NCBI RefSeq assembly: GCF_013377255.1
Contig: NZ_CP016614.1
Location: 1,558,501 to 1,622,500 of the forward strand
DNA length: 64,000 nucleotides
Origin: Mannheimia granulomatis
GTDB lineage: Bacteria; Pseudomonadota; Gammaproteobacteria; Enterobacterales; Pasteurellaceae
Reading direction: 5' to 3'
Positions 25,478 to 33,714 of this stretch are shown here, piece by piece. Made by a program: the position numbers and the translations under genes. The stretch's first letter is position 1. Every line of letters starts with the position of its first letter. The notes below the pieces were generated by a model. That model was not told where the DNA came from. It was given only the letters and a program-made list of their open reading frames with translations, and searched no databases.

Positions 25478-26113
25478 TTAAAAATGTCTATCTCTAATAT
25501 GTAAATCAGGGCGTGCAACGAGATAAATACTCAATGCAGTTAAAGCACCAAGGGTATCAGCAAGCATATCTTTTTGTGCATCCCAAATATCGCCTTGCGA
25601 GCCTAAAAATTCGATACCTGCATTGCCGCCTTCAATTACTGCATATTGCCATTCAATAATTTCATAGCAAGCCGCTACCGCCATAATAAAGAAAAGTGAG
25701 AAGAAAAAAGCAACTCCCATTCCACATTTACGCTTACGCATCAGCCACTCTGCCATTGGAAAACTGTAGAAACCGATAATATAGTGAGCCACACGGTCAA
25801 AATGGTTGCGTTCTTCACCTAAAATTGGGGTAAGAAACTGATTCGCCCAATCAAACGGCACATTGGCAAAGGTATATTTTGCTCCAATTAAATGCATGAT
25901 CAACCAAAGCGACATAAAAAAATAAGCTAAACTGCTAAATTGGAATTTAGGGTAAGTAACAATTAATAAGGCAAAAACCACAAAAATAGGAAACACCTCC
26001 GCATACCAAACCGCTCTGTCTGTTGGATTCAGCCCGGACCAAATTGCAACTACCGTAATCAATATAGCTAAAAACAGCGGAATAATATGCAAACGTGAGT
26101 CCATTATTTCCAT
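25478..26113 (-). CDS. DUF2238 inner membrane protein (YjdF-like)
   Basis: The 211-residue protein has about six hydrophobic helices and matches the YjdF/DUF2238 family. Conserved polar motifs are HFDRVAHYIIGFYSFPMAEWLMRK and GDIWDAQKDMLADTLGAL, typical of the family, plus YEIIEW in a membrane segment. The function is unknown. The ATG overlaps the end of djlA by 10 bases; a second ATG three codons later overlaps the djlA stop as TAATG. Either start implies translational coupling to djlA. Confidence 0.85.
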   Translation of the reverse strand: MEIMDSRLHIIPLFLAILITVVAIWSGLNPTDRAVWYAEVFPIFVVFALLIVTYPKFQFSSLAYFFMSLWLIMHLIGAKYTFANVPFDWANQFLTPILGEERNHFDRVAHYIIGFYSFPMAEWLMRKRKCGMGVAFFFSLFFIMAVAACYEIIEWQYAVIEGGNAGIEFLGSQGDIWDAQKDMLADTLGALTALSIYLVARPDLHIRDRHF

Positions 26114-26970
26114 CCTTTGATTTTGCAGATTAAGTCATAAGCAGCTTGAATTTGTTGTGCTTTCTCTTTGGCGAGTTCCATCATTTCATCAGGTAAACCT
26201 TTAGCTGCTAATTTATCGGGATGATGTTCATTCATCAGCTTACGGTAAGCACGTTTTACGGTATTGTGATCGTCTTGTGCGGTTACCCCCAATACAGTAT
26301 AAGCAGCCTCAATACTTGGTGCATTGCTTGATTGATGATAGCTTCCATAAGAGCTGCTCTGCGATTGCTGATATCCACCGTTTGTTTGTTGATAATAACC
26401 TCCTGTACGGAATTGCTGGGCTGCAATAATCATCGCAATCATTTGTTCAAATTGGAAACGAGACATCCCCATTATTTCAGCAATGGTAAAGAGAATTTGT
26501 TGCTCTTTAGCATCTAGTTCACCATCTTGCAATGCGGCTTGCATCTGCACTTCCACAAAAAAGCGTAATAAGTCCGTTCTTTGTCCGCAAGCTTCCCTAA
26601 ATTCTTGAATTACTTGGCGTAATGGGAAATCAGCCTCTTTACCTAAAGTAAAAGCATTTTGTGCTAACTGCTGGGCTGCATCATCTAGTTTTAAACGAGC
26701 CATTAATGCTCTTGCTAATTCAATATCAGCCTCAGTTACACGACCTTTTGCTTTTGCTATATGTCCTAAAACGGCAAAGGTAGTTTGGGTAAATAATGAT
26801 TGACGGGTTAAATTCTTACCAAAAATACTGGAACGAACTGAGCCTAATTCATAAAGTTTTTTATCAGCCAGATGTCCGATAAAAGCACCTAATATTCCAC
26901 CGAATAGACCGTGAAACATTTGATAACCTAAAATAAAGCCAACGATTTTTCCGATAAATTGCATTTTCAA
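26104..26970 (-). CDS. djlA: Co-chaperone DjlA (membrane-anchored J protein)
   Basis: DjlA is a type III J-domain protein that stimulates DnaK at the inner membrane. The 288 residues begin with a membrane segment rich in glycine (IGKIVGFILGYQMFHGLFGGILGAFIGHLADKK), followed by a TerB-like helical domain and a Gln/Ser/Tyr/Gly-rich linker (about 195-225). The C-terminal J domain includes the invariant HPD in LMNEHHPDKLAAKG. The gene overlaps the downstream yjdF-like gene. Confidence 0.95.
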   Translation of the reverse strand: MKMQFIGKIVGFILGYQMFHGLFGGILGAFIGHLADKKLYELGSVRSSIFGKNLTRQSLFTQTTFAVLGHIAKAKGRVTEADIELARALMARLKLDDAAQQLAQNAFTLGKEADFPLRQVIQEFREACGQRTDLLRFFVEVQMQAALQDGELDAKEQQILFTIAEIMGMSRFQFEQMIAMIIAAQQFRTGGYYQQTNGGYQQSQSSSYGSYHQSSNAPSIEAAYTVLGVTAQDDHNTVKRAYRKLMNEHHPDKLAAKGLPDEMMELAKEKAQQIQAAYDLICKIKGWK

Positions 26971-27275
26971 TCCTTTCTATAAAGACTATTGCAGCTATTC
27001 TAGCAAAATTTGCCACAAAGATTAATTTTTCATTTTGCTTGTTTTCTAGGCAAAAGAAACATCCATCAAACTAGACTAAAGCTAATTAAGTAATTAATGG
27101 GGATAAAAGGCCATAATATCAAGCTCAAAAAGAAAACAATTATGTTTGGTGATTCTATAACGCTGTTTTAGAAATGTTTAAAGTTGAGCGAGATTGATAA
27201 TTGATATAAGAGCAAATAGGATAAAAATAAAGCCCTGATAACTCAGGGCTTCAATGTAATAGAATCAACTAAGGA
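26971..27275. other. Intergenic region, djlA-pal (305 bp)
   Basis: I find no convincing gene here. The part next to pal contains the pal terminator (27230-27251). The rest is AT-rich and presumably holds the djlA promoter. A 24-codon open frame on the plus strand at about 27098 has no ribosome site and is not reported as a gene. Confidence 0.5.
27230..27251 (-). terminator. Terminator of the tol-pal operon
   Basis: Arms AAGCCCTGA (27230-27238) and TCAGGGCTT (27243-27251) form a 9-bp stem. On the minus strand it is followed by TATTTTTAT, so it ends the pal transcript. Confidence 0.85.
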
Positions 27276-27746
27276 TTAGTATTCTAAAACTGCACGACGG
27301 TTTTTCGCGTAATCAGCTTCAGAGTGACCTAATACAGCTGGTTTCTCTTCACCGTAAGACACAGTTGAAGTGTTGTTAGCACCTTTAGCTGCTAAGTAAC
27401 TTTTAACTGCATCTGCACGTTTTTGACCTAATGCGATGTTGTACTCTGGAGTACCACGCTCATCAGCGTGACCAGCAACAGTTACATTACCTTGAGTTTT
27501 AGCTAATAATTGAGCGTGAGCGTCTAATAATTGACGGTATTCACCTTCAACTGCATAGCTATCGAAACCGAAGTATACTGTATTGTATTGTGATTTTAAT
27601 TGTTCAGCTGTTAAGCCACCGAACTCACCAGCTACGTTTGCTGCGTTTGCGTTTGCATTAGCTGCTGCATCATCAGATGAGCTGCTACATGCTGCTAATG
27701 CGAAAGCTGGTACTGCTACCATTAATATTTTAGCAAATTTTTTCAT
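27276..27746 (-). CDS. pal: Peptidoglycan-associated lipoprotein Pal
   Basis: Pal anchors the outer membrane to peptidoglycan and is the outer-membrane end of the Tol-Pal complex. The 156-residue precursor has a lipobox FALAACSSS with the lipidated Cys20, a flexible Asn/Ala-rich linker, and an OmpA-like domain. The peptidoglycan-contact signature is TVAGHADERGTPEYNIALGQKRADAVKSYLAAKGA. It is the last gene of ybgC-tolQRAB-pal, 29 bases after tolB. Confidence 0.97.
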   Translation of the reverse strand: MKKFAKILMVAVPAFALAACSSSSDDAAANANANAANVAGEFGGLTAEQLKSQYNTVYFGFDSYAVEGEYRQLLDAHAQLLAKTQGNVTVAGHADERGTPEYNIALGQKRADAVKSYLAAKGANNTSTVSYGEEKPAVLGHSEADYAKNRRAVLEY

Positions 27747-27775
27747 TTGTTGCTCCTAATAGAAGAGAATATTTA

Positions 27776-29062
27776 TTATTTGATCAAATATGGTGACCAT
27801 GCAGGGAATTTATAATGTCCACCTGCTCCAGGCAAATTAGCTTTAAAACGCCCATCTGCTGACACCAATTGTAGCACTTTGCTCGTACCTTTGGTAGAGC
27901 TATAAATAACCATGATGCCATTTGGTGAAATGCTTGGACTTTCGTCTAAGAAAGTTGAACTCAATACTTCTGTGCCACCCGAAGCGAGATCGCGTTTCAC
28001 AACTTTATCACCGGCAATCATGATTAGATTCTTACCATCAGATGATACTTTAGCATTATAGCTACCTCGACCACCCATTGGGCTTACACCACCACCTGAT
28101 GAACTCATTCTGTAAACTTGTGGAGAGCCTGCACGGTCTGAAGTAAAGTAGATTGAACTTCCATCCGGTGACCAGCTCGGTTCTGTGTTATTACCAGCAT
28201 TTGCTGTTAATTTACTTGGCGTACCACCAGAACTACCCACAACATAAATATTTAACTCACCATCTTGATTTGATGCAAAAGCAATACGAGAACCATCCGG
28301 TGAGAATGATGGTGCACCGTTATGCCCTTTCAATGCTGCAACCACTCGGCGTGATCCCGAACGCAAATCGTGTACTACAACTTGTGCTTTTTTGTTTTCA
28401 AACGTTACATAAGCTAAACGACTACCATCCGGAGACCATTCTGGTGACATCAAAGGTTCTTTACTTTTAGTGACTGTAAATGCATTAAAACCATCGTAAT
28501 CTGATACTCTTAATTCGTATGATGATACTCCACGTTGAACAACGTATGCAATTTTTGTTCTGAATGCACCACGAATTTGGGTCAATTTTTCAAAAACTTC
28601 ATCACTTACAGTATGAGCACCTTGGCGAATTTGTGCTGCCGGCACAATAAATGAACCTTGAGCAATAACACCACCTGCAGTACCCGATGTACCTAATGTA
28701 TCAATTAACTGATAAGCAACATTATAACCACCGCCTGCAGGGCTAACTTGACCAACAATGATGTTATCAATACCGATAGCGCTCCATTGATCTGCAACTA
28801 CTTCACTTGCAGAACCTGGCTGTGCCGGCATTTGAGAACGTTCAAGCGGTGTAAATTTACCACTATTTCGCAAATCGTCAGAAATGATCTGGGCTACATC
28901 TGCAGGTACACCACTGGACTTAAATGGTACAACCGCAATCGGTTGTGCCATACTCACCCCTTCATCAATTGAAATCCGAACATCTGAATCTGCAACTACT
29001 GATGTAGAGACTAATGCAGACACAATGCTTATTACACCCGCTATACGAGAGAATAATTTCAT
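27776..29062 (-). CDS. tolB: Tol-Pal periplasmic protein TolB
   Basis: TolB is a periplasmic protein that links Pal and TolA. The 428-residue precursor has a signal peptide (MKLFSRIAGVISIVSALVS, cleaved near TSVVA) and an N-terminal domain. A six-bladed propeller follows, built from repeats of the form SPDGSRIAFASNQDGELNIYV, WSPDGSSIYFTSDRAGSPQVY and SPNGIMVIYSS. It is separated from tolA by 15 bases. Confidence 0.97.
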   Translation of the reverse strand: MKLFSRIAGVISIVSALVSTSVVADSDVRISIDEGVSMAQPIAVVPFKSSGVPADVAQIISDDLRNSGKFTPLERSQMPAQPGSASEVVADQWSAIGIDNIIVGQVSPAGGGYNVAYQLIDTLGTSGTAGGVIAQGSFIVPAAQIRQGAHTVSDEVFEKLTQIRGAFRTKIAYVVQRGVSSYELRVSDYDGFNAFTVTKSKEPLMSPEWSPDGSRLAYVTFENKKAQVVVHDLRSGSRRVVAALKGHNGAPSFSPDGSRIAFASNQDGELNIYVVGSSGGTPSKLTANAGNNTEPSWSPDGSSIYFTSDRAGSPQVYRMSSSGGGVSPMGGRGSYNAKVSSDGKNLIMIAGDKVVKRDLASGGTEVLSSTFLDESPSISPNGIMVIYSSTKGTSKVLQLVSADGRFKANLPGAGGHYKFPAWSPYLIK

Positions 29063-29077
29063 TTTTAATCCTCTAAA

Positions 29078-30337
29078 TTATTTAACTCTTAAACTAAAAT
29101 CAAGTGTTGGTGATTTAAACATATTATACACTGCATCCGATGGTGCTGCTGGAACCTTCCTAGTTGCCACAATTGCACTTACAGCTGCATCACAAACTGC
29201 CTTATCTCCACTTATAACTTGATAGTTAGTAATTGTACCGTCTCGACTTAAGAAAATCTTAACATCGCATTGCTTGCCGGCAAAACTCGGATCAACACGA
29301 TATTTAGACTGAATTAATTTCTTAATTCTCTGACCGTATGCATTACCATCTACATTTGCACCTTGCCCTAAGCCACTTGTACCACCAGAGCCCTGTGAAC
29401 CAGATGAATTCTTATTACCACCTTTGCTTGAACCACCACCGACATCACCGCCACTTAGGAAGTCATCCAATGCCTGATTCTTCTTAGCTTGTGCAGCTTT
29501 TTCTTCAGCGGCTGCTTTAGCTTTTGCCTCTTTTTCTGCTTTTTCTTTAGCTGCCTTTTCGGCCTTTGCTTTGGCTTCTTTCTCAGCTTTTTCCTTAGCT
29601 TCTTTTTCAGCTTTCGCTTTGGCTTCTTTCTCGGCTTTTTCTTTAGCTTCTTTTTCAGCCTTCGCTTTGGCTTCTTTTTCCGCTTTCTCCTTAGCTTCTT
29701 TAGCTAATTTTTCTTGAAGCTCTTTCTGCTCTTGTAATTTCTTCTCAGCTTCAACTTTCTTCTGTTGTTCCAATTTTTGCTGAGCTTCTTTTGCTTTTTT
29801 CTCTTCTTCAGCTTGTTTTGCAGCAGCTTCTAAACGTTTCGCTTCTGCATCCGCTTTTAACTTGGCTGCCTCAGCAGCTTTTTTGCGGGTTGCTTCTTCT
29901 GCTTGCTGCTTTTTCAATTCTTCTTGCTTAGCTTGCTCCTGCTTTTTCTGCTCTTCAAGTTTTTCTTGACGTTCAATTTCTTTTTGACGTTGTTTTTCTT
30001 GAATAGCAGCTAGCTGGGCTTGCTTTTGCTCTTGGATTTCCTCCGGAGTCGGTTTATCTTCCACTTCCTCAACAGTTTCTTTCTTCGATTCTTTAGGCTC
30101 TACTTCTGGTTTTTTAGTTCCTTTTTTTTCCGCCACTAACTGACCATACTCTGCGGCAACCTGCCCTGTATCAACCATCACAGCCTCAAAGCTATCGCTA
30201 TCTCCACCACTACCACCAGCGGCAGCAAGCTCTGTTTTCGTGAAAAGAGACCCGAGTAATAATAATCCAATTAACAATATATGTAATAAGATTGAAATAA
30301 TAACTGCAAGCTCTAGTCTATCTTGTTGAGATTTCAC
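29078..30337 (-). CDS. tolA: Cell envelope integrity protein TolA
   Basis: TolA is an inner-membrane protein that spans the periplasm to contact TolB and Pal, powered by TolQR. The 419 residues start with one membrane helix (LAVIISILLHILLIGLLLLGSLF). A very long charged helical domain follows, of Lys, Glu and Ala (about 75-285), including near-perfect 8-residue repeats of the form EKEAKAKA/EKEAKEKA. The C-terminal domain (YGQRIKKLIQSKYRVDPSFAGKQCDVKIFL) contains the two conserved cysteines. A glycine/serine-rich hinge precedes it. Confidence 0.95.
   Translation of the reverse strand: MKSQQDRLELAVIISILLHILLIGLLLLGSLFTKTELAAAGGSGGDSDSFEAVMVDTGQVAAEYGQLVAEKKGTKKPEVEPKESKKETVEEVEDKPTPEEIQEQKQAQLAAIQEKQRQKEIERQEKLEEQKKQEQAKQEELKKQQAEEATRKKAAEAAKLKADAEAKRLEAAAKQAEEEKKAKEAQQKLEQQKKVEAEKKLQEQKELQEKLAKEAKEKAEKEAKAKAEKEAKEKAEKEAKAKAEKEAKEKAEKEAKAKAEKAAKEKAEKEAKAKAAAEEKAAQAKKNQALDDFLSGGDVGGGSSKGGNKNSSGSQGSGGTSGLGQGANVDGNAYGQRIKKLIQSKYRVDPSFAGKQCDVKIFLSRDGTITNYQVISGDKAVCDAAVSAIVATRKVPAAPSDAVYNMFKSPTLDFSLRVK
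29513..29707 (-). repeat. Tandem 24/48-bp repeat in the tolA helical domain
   Basis: The DNA here repeats an 8-codon unit (EKEAKAKA alternating with EKEAKEKA) about eight times, with synonymous variation between copies. It encodes the central part of the TolA helix. Such repeats can change copy number by slippage while keeping the frame. Confidence 0.8.
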
Positions 30338-30354
30338 ACTGTATCCTTGGCTTA

Positions 30355-30792
30355 TTATTTACCTTCGGTCATTAAACCTACTGATTTAATACCTGCATCT
30401 TTAAGTAATGTGATACCTTTCATGATCTCTTCATAAGGTACAACTTTATCACCGGCAACCAAAAACAAAGTATTATTATCTTTTTGGAAAGCCTCTCCTG
30501 CATAAGCAATCACTTCAGCTTCCGAAAGATTATCCTGTCCATTACTTTGTATATAGTTACCATCAATTTTTAATTTATACTCGCCAACACCTGCGACTTC
30601 TAAAATAACAGGCGTTTTATCTTCATTAGAAACCGATTGGCTGTGTGTATCTTCCGGTAAATTAACTTCCACACTCTGACTAATAATTGGTGCTGTTGCC
30701 ATAAAAATAAGCAACAACACCAATAACACGTCTAGGAATGGTACGATATTAATTTCAGATTTAATGTCATTACGTTTTAAACGACGAGACAT
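30355..30792 (-). CDS. tolR: Tol-Pal proton-motive protein TolR
   Basis: TolR is the ExbD-type partner of TolQ. The 145 residues start with a cytoplasmic segment and one membrane helix, INIVPFLDVLLVLLLIFMATAPI, which contains the conserved proton-carrying aspartate in FLDVLLVLL. A periplasmic domain follows. It lies 17 bases before tolA, so it is in the same operon. Confidence 0.95.
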   Translation of the reverse strand: MSRRLKRNDIKSEINIVPFLDVLLVLLLIFMATAPIISQSVEVNLPEDTHSQSVSNEDKTPVILEVAGVGEYKLKIDGNYIQSNGQDNLSEAEVIAYAGEAFQKDNNTLFLVAGDKVVPYEEIMKGITLLKDAGIKSVGLMTEGK

Positions 30793-30902
30793 AACTTCCT
30801 CTTTTAAGGTGCTTGGACACCTATGATTAATCTTTATGTGCTATTCACACTTATTATCAAGCGGTTGAATTTTTATAAAATTTTGCAAACCGCCTCTACT
30901 AC

Positions 30903-31583
30903 TTATTTTTTTGAGAACGCCTGACGGTGAAGTAAGGTAGTAAATTCATCAATAAAATTCACATAATTTTGTTCAACCTTACCTAAGCGTAAATTTAAAC
31001 GGTTGTATGCCATTACAGCCGGAATAGCTGCAAATAAACCAATCGCTGTTGCAATTAGCGCCTCTGCAATACCCGGTGCAACAGATTGTAATGTTGCTTG
31101 CTTCACGGCACTTAACCCCATAAAGGAGTGCATAATTCCCCATACTGTACCAAATAAACCGATATACGGACTAATTGAACCTACCGTGCCTAAGAAGGGA
31201 ATGTAGTTTTCTAAGCTTTCCATTTCACGGTTTAGTGCCAAATTCATCGCGCGAGTAGAACCCTGAATAATCGATTCCGGAGCATCTGGATTTGCTTGTT
31301 GTAAACGGGTAAATTCTTTAAAACCAACATAAAAAATCTGCTCAGCACCATTTAATGCTTCACGACGATTTTCCAGCCCTTGATGTAAACGATTTAAATC
31401 TTCACCAGACCAAAAACGATCTTCAAATGCCAGTGAATCTTTAAGGGTCTTAGTTAATACTTTGCTACGCTGAATAATGACTGCCCAAGATAAAATTGAG
31501 AAGACAATGAGGATCAACATAACGATCTTTACTACAATACTTGCTTCTAAAAATAACGATAGAAGGCTAAATTCAGTTTGCAT
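30903..31583 (-). CDS. tolQ: Tol-Pal proton channel protein TolQ
   Basis: TolQ is the MotA/ExbB-type channel subunit. The 226 residues show three membrane helices: VVKIVMLILIVFSILSWAVI near the N-terminus, and a pair after residue 130 (SPYIGLFGTVWGIMHSF and EALIATAIGLFAAIPAVMAYN). The motif GLFGTVWGIM is diagnostic. The gap of 110 bases to tolR contains a USS (CAAGCGGTTG) with an imperfect inverted partner. Confidence 0.96.
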   Translation of the reverse strand: MQTEFSLLSLFLEASIVVKIVMLILIVFSILSWAVIIQRSKVLTKTLKDSLAFEDRFWSGEDLNRLHQGLENRREALNGAEQIFYVGFKEFTRLQQANPDAPESIIQGSTRAMNLALNREMESLENYIPFLGTVGSISPYIGLFGTVWGIMHSFMGLSAVKQATLQSVAPGIAEALIATAIGLFAAIPAVMAYNRLNLRLGKVEQNYVNFIDEFTTLLHRQAFSKK

Positions 31584-31617
31584 TAATAAAACTCCGAATA
31601 GTTTTTTAAATATAAAA

Positions 31618-32016
31618 TTACTTTATTTGTAATGCTTGACGTATATCATCAGGAATTGCCACCGGTTTCATTTTGACAAGATCAACACTTGCAACAATCA
31701 CCGTTGCACTACTCAAACACACTCCATCTTTACACAATTTTTGTTCAAATATAAGAGTGGCTTTTTTACATTCTGATAGAGTCGTTTCGACCGTTAACAA
31801 ATCATCTAAGCGAGCAGGCAGTTTATACTCTATCTCGATTTTTTTCACTACAAAAGCAAGTGATTGAGCAAAGAGTGCCTGCTGAGAAAAATGGTACTGC
31901 CTTAAAAACTCCGTTCTTGCACGTTCAAAAAAATTAAGATAATTCGCATGATAAACAACACCACCAGCATCCGTATCTTCATAATAAACTCGAATCGGAA
32001 AATTCATAGATCTCAT
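31618..32016 (-). CDS. ybgC: Tol-Pal-associated acyl-CoA thioesterase YbgC
   Basis: YbgC is a hotdog-fold thioesterase encoded with the Tol system. The 132 residues contain the active-site motif YYEDTDAGGVVYHANYLNFFERARTEF near the N-terminus, with the catalytic aspartate in DTDAGG. The ATG at 32016 is followed by an alternative at MNFPIRV three codons later. It is the first gene of the tol-pal operon. Confidence 0.95.
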   Translation of the reverse strand: MRSMNFPIRVYYEDTDAGGVVYHANYLNFFERARTEFLRQYHFSQQALFAQSLAFVVKKIEIEYKLPARLDDLLTVETTLSECKKATLIFEQKLCKDGVCLSSATVIVASVDLVKMKPVAIPDDIRQALQIK

Positions 32017-32151
32017 TTCTCTTATTCAAAATGAAAAAAACGCCCAAAATTTAGGCGCAAACTATATGTTATTTTAGAGATAGAAGAATCTTTGTGCAAG
32101 TAGATTTTATACTAAAATAGTAAAAATATTTTAAACTCAAGCCAATAAAAA

Positions 32152-32169
32152 AGAGGCGTCAAAGCCTCT
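32152..32169 (-). terminator. Terminator of the cydABX-ybgE operon
   Basis: On the minus strand AGAGGC, a 6-base loop and GCCTCT are followed by TTTTTTATT. The stem overlaps the ybgE stop codon. A second GC-rich hairpin with a T run lies at about 32040-32063, just before ybgC, so the cyd and tol operons are well insulated. Confidence 0.75.
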
Positions 32170-32455
32170 ATCTCACTAATAGGATCCATAAAGATGGAAT
32201 AACGATACAATAACCAATCAATGGTAAGAAAATAACTTTCCAGAGAGTCGATTTAATTTCAAATCCAACCCCATGAATCCATAAAATAGCCATACCATAA
32301 AATACAAGAATAACCAAATAAGGTATTCTACCACCAAAATGTGTAGCGAAAGCGGTAGAATTTAGCAAAATCATTGCAACTAATGCTGTAGCTAAAATGA
32401 AAGAAAGGGCTTTTAGCAAGCCCTTTGCTGTTAAGTTATAAAGAGCATTAATCAT
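32168..32455 (-). CDS. ybgE: Cyd operon protein YbgE
   Basis: The 95-residue protein has three hydrophobic segments (GLLKALSFILATALVAMILL, YLVILVFYGMAILWIHGVGF and VIFLPLIGYCIVIPSLWILL) and matches the YbgE family found after cydABX. Its role is not well defined. The ATG shares one base with the cydX stop (TAATG), which indicates translational coupling. Confidence 0.88.
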   Translation of the reverse strand: MINALYNLTAKGLLKALSFILATALVAMILLNSTAFATHFGGRIPYLVILVFYGMAILWIHGVGFEIKSTLWKVIFLPLIGYCIVIPSLWILLVR

Positions 32456-32553
32456 TACTCGTCAAACTTACCTGTTTTTTCAATACTGATTGTGATAACG
32501 GTTGCAAAGAAAATTGCAAGCATTACACCTAAGACCCAAGTTACATAAAACAT
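32455..32553 (-). CDS. cydX: Cytochrome bd oxidase small subunit CydX
   Basis: This 32-codon gene is easily missed. It reads MFYVTWVLGVMLAIFFATV followed by ITISIEKTGKFDE, with a single membrane helix and a short charged tail. CydX is needed for stability and activity of the bd-I oxidase. It lies between cydB and ybgE, with the strong ribosome site AAGGAGAG upstream, and its stop overlaps the ybgE start. Position, length, the WxLG motif near the N-terminus and the acidic tail all match known CydX. Confidence 0.93.
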   Translation of the reverse strand: MFYVTWVLGVMLAIFFATVITISIEKTGKFDE

Positions 32554-32568
32554 AATAAACTCTCCTTA

Positions 32569-33702
32569 TTAGTAAGCTGCTTTGTTTTCTTCTAAATAGC
32601 TAGCATCTAAACGACCATACATTTTGATATATGACCAGATGGTATAGCCTAAAACGGTTGGTACAAAAATACATGCAACAATAAGCATTACCGTTAATGT
32701 ATATTGACTTGCTGTTGAATCCCAAACAGTTAAACTCATCTCAGGGTGTGTAATCGATGGCATAATGAACGGGAACATCGAAACCGCTGCTGTTAAAATC
32801 ACCCCTGTAAGCATCACAGAAGATGAGAAAAATGCCCAGCCAGAACGATTCGCCTTTGAACTAACAACCGTTAATAATGCACCAATTGCAACTAATGCAG
32901 GAATAATCCATAAAACTGGCATTTCTGTATAATTTCTAAACCATGCTGCTGTTTCAACTGCAACTGTTTTATTAGTCAGTAATGATTGAGCATTGCGATC
33001 TAATTCACTAGTCAGCACAAAACCATCTTTGAAAGATAACCATACACCAGCAATAACGAATGCTACCAATACTACTAGTGCAGAAACTTGTGCCACTTTT
33101 CTTGAATTATTGCGTAGCTCATCTGTTGTTTTCATCTGTAACCAAGTTGCACCTTGAGTTACTAACATCATTAAACTCACAATACCGCATAACAAGGCAA
33201 ATGGATTTAGTAAACCTAAGAATGAACCTGTATATAGAGATTGGTTAATCCCATTAAATTCAAATGGAACACCTTGCAATAAGTTACCAAATGCAACCCC
33301 AAATACTAATGATGGGACAAATCCACCGAGGAATAGCCCCCAATCCCAGGCACTACGCCATTTTGAATCATCAATTTTAGCACGATATTCAAAACCAACC
33401 GGGCGGAAGAATAATGCAGCTAATACAAGTACCATTGCAATATAGAAACCTGAGAAAGAGGTCGCATATACTGTTGGCCAAGCAGCAAATATTGCACCGC
33501 CTGCAGTTAATAACCATACTTGGTTACCATCCCAATGTGGAGCAACAGTGTTGATCATAATACGGCGTTCAACATTGCTTTTACCAATTACAGGTAAAAG
33601 ATTTAATACTCCCATGGTAAAACCATCTGTAATGGCAAAACCAATTAACAATACCGCAATTAAGATCCACCAAATAAAGCGGAGAATTTCATAATCGATC
33701 AT
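32569..33702 (-). CDS. cydB: Cytochrome bd ubiquinol oxidase subunit II CydB
   Basis: CydB is the second large subunit of the high-affinity quinol oxidase. The 377 residues (E. coli 379) have about eight or nine membrane helices. The N-terminus MIDYEILRFIWWILIAVLLIGFAITDGFTMG and the segment TVAPHWDGNQVWLLTAGGAIFAAWP are diagnostic. It follows cydA after 12 bases and precedes cydX. Confidence 0.97.
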   Translation of the reverse strand: MIDYEILRFIWWILIAVLLIGFAITDGFTMGVLNLLPVIGKSNVERRIMINTVAPHWDGNQVWLLTAGGAIFAAWPTVYATSFSGFYIAMVLVLAALFFRPVGFEYRAKIDDSKWRSAWDWGLFLGGFVPSLVFGVAFGNLLQGVPFEFNGINQSLYTGSFLGLLNPFALLCGIVSLMMLVTQGATWLQMKTTDELRNNSRKVAQVSALVVLVAFVIAGVWLSFKDGFVLTSELDRNAQSLLTNKTVAVETAAWFRNYTEMPVLWIIPALVAIGALLTVVSSKANRSGWAFFSSSVMLTGVILTAAVSMFPFIMPSITHPEMSLTVWDSTASQYTLTVMLIVACIFVPTVLGYTIWSYIKMYGRLDASYLEENKAAY

Positions 33703-33714
33703 TTTTAACCCCTA

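Noticed and set aside
27098..27172. 24-codon frame in the djlA-pal spacer
   Set aside because: No ribosome site and no hydrophobic or other recognisable pattern.
29489..29707. Phe/Ser-rich plus-strand frame opposite tolA
   Set aside because: Its low-complexity sequence is the antisense of the Lys/Glu/Ala repeat in tolA.
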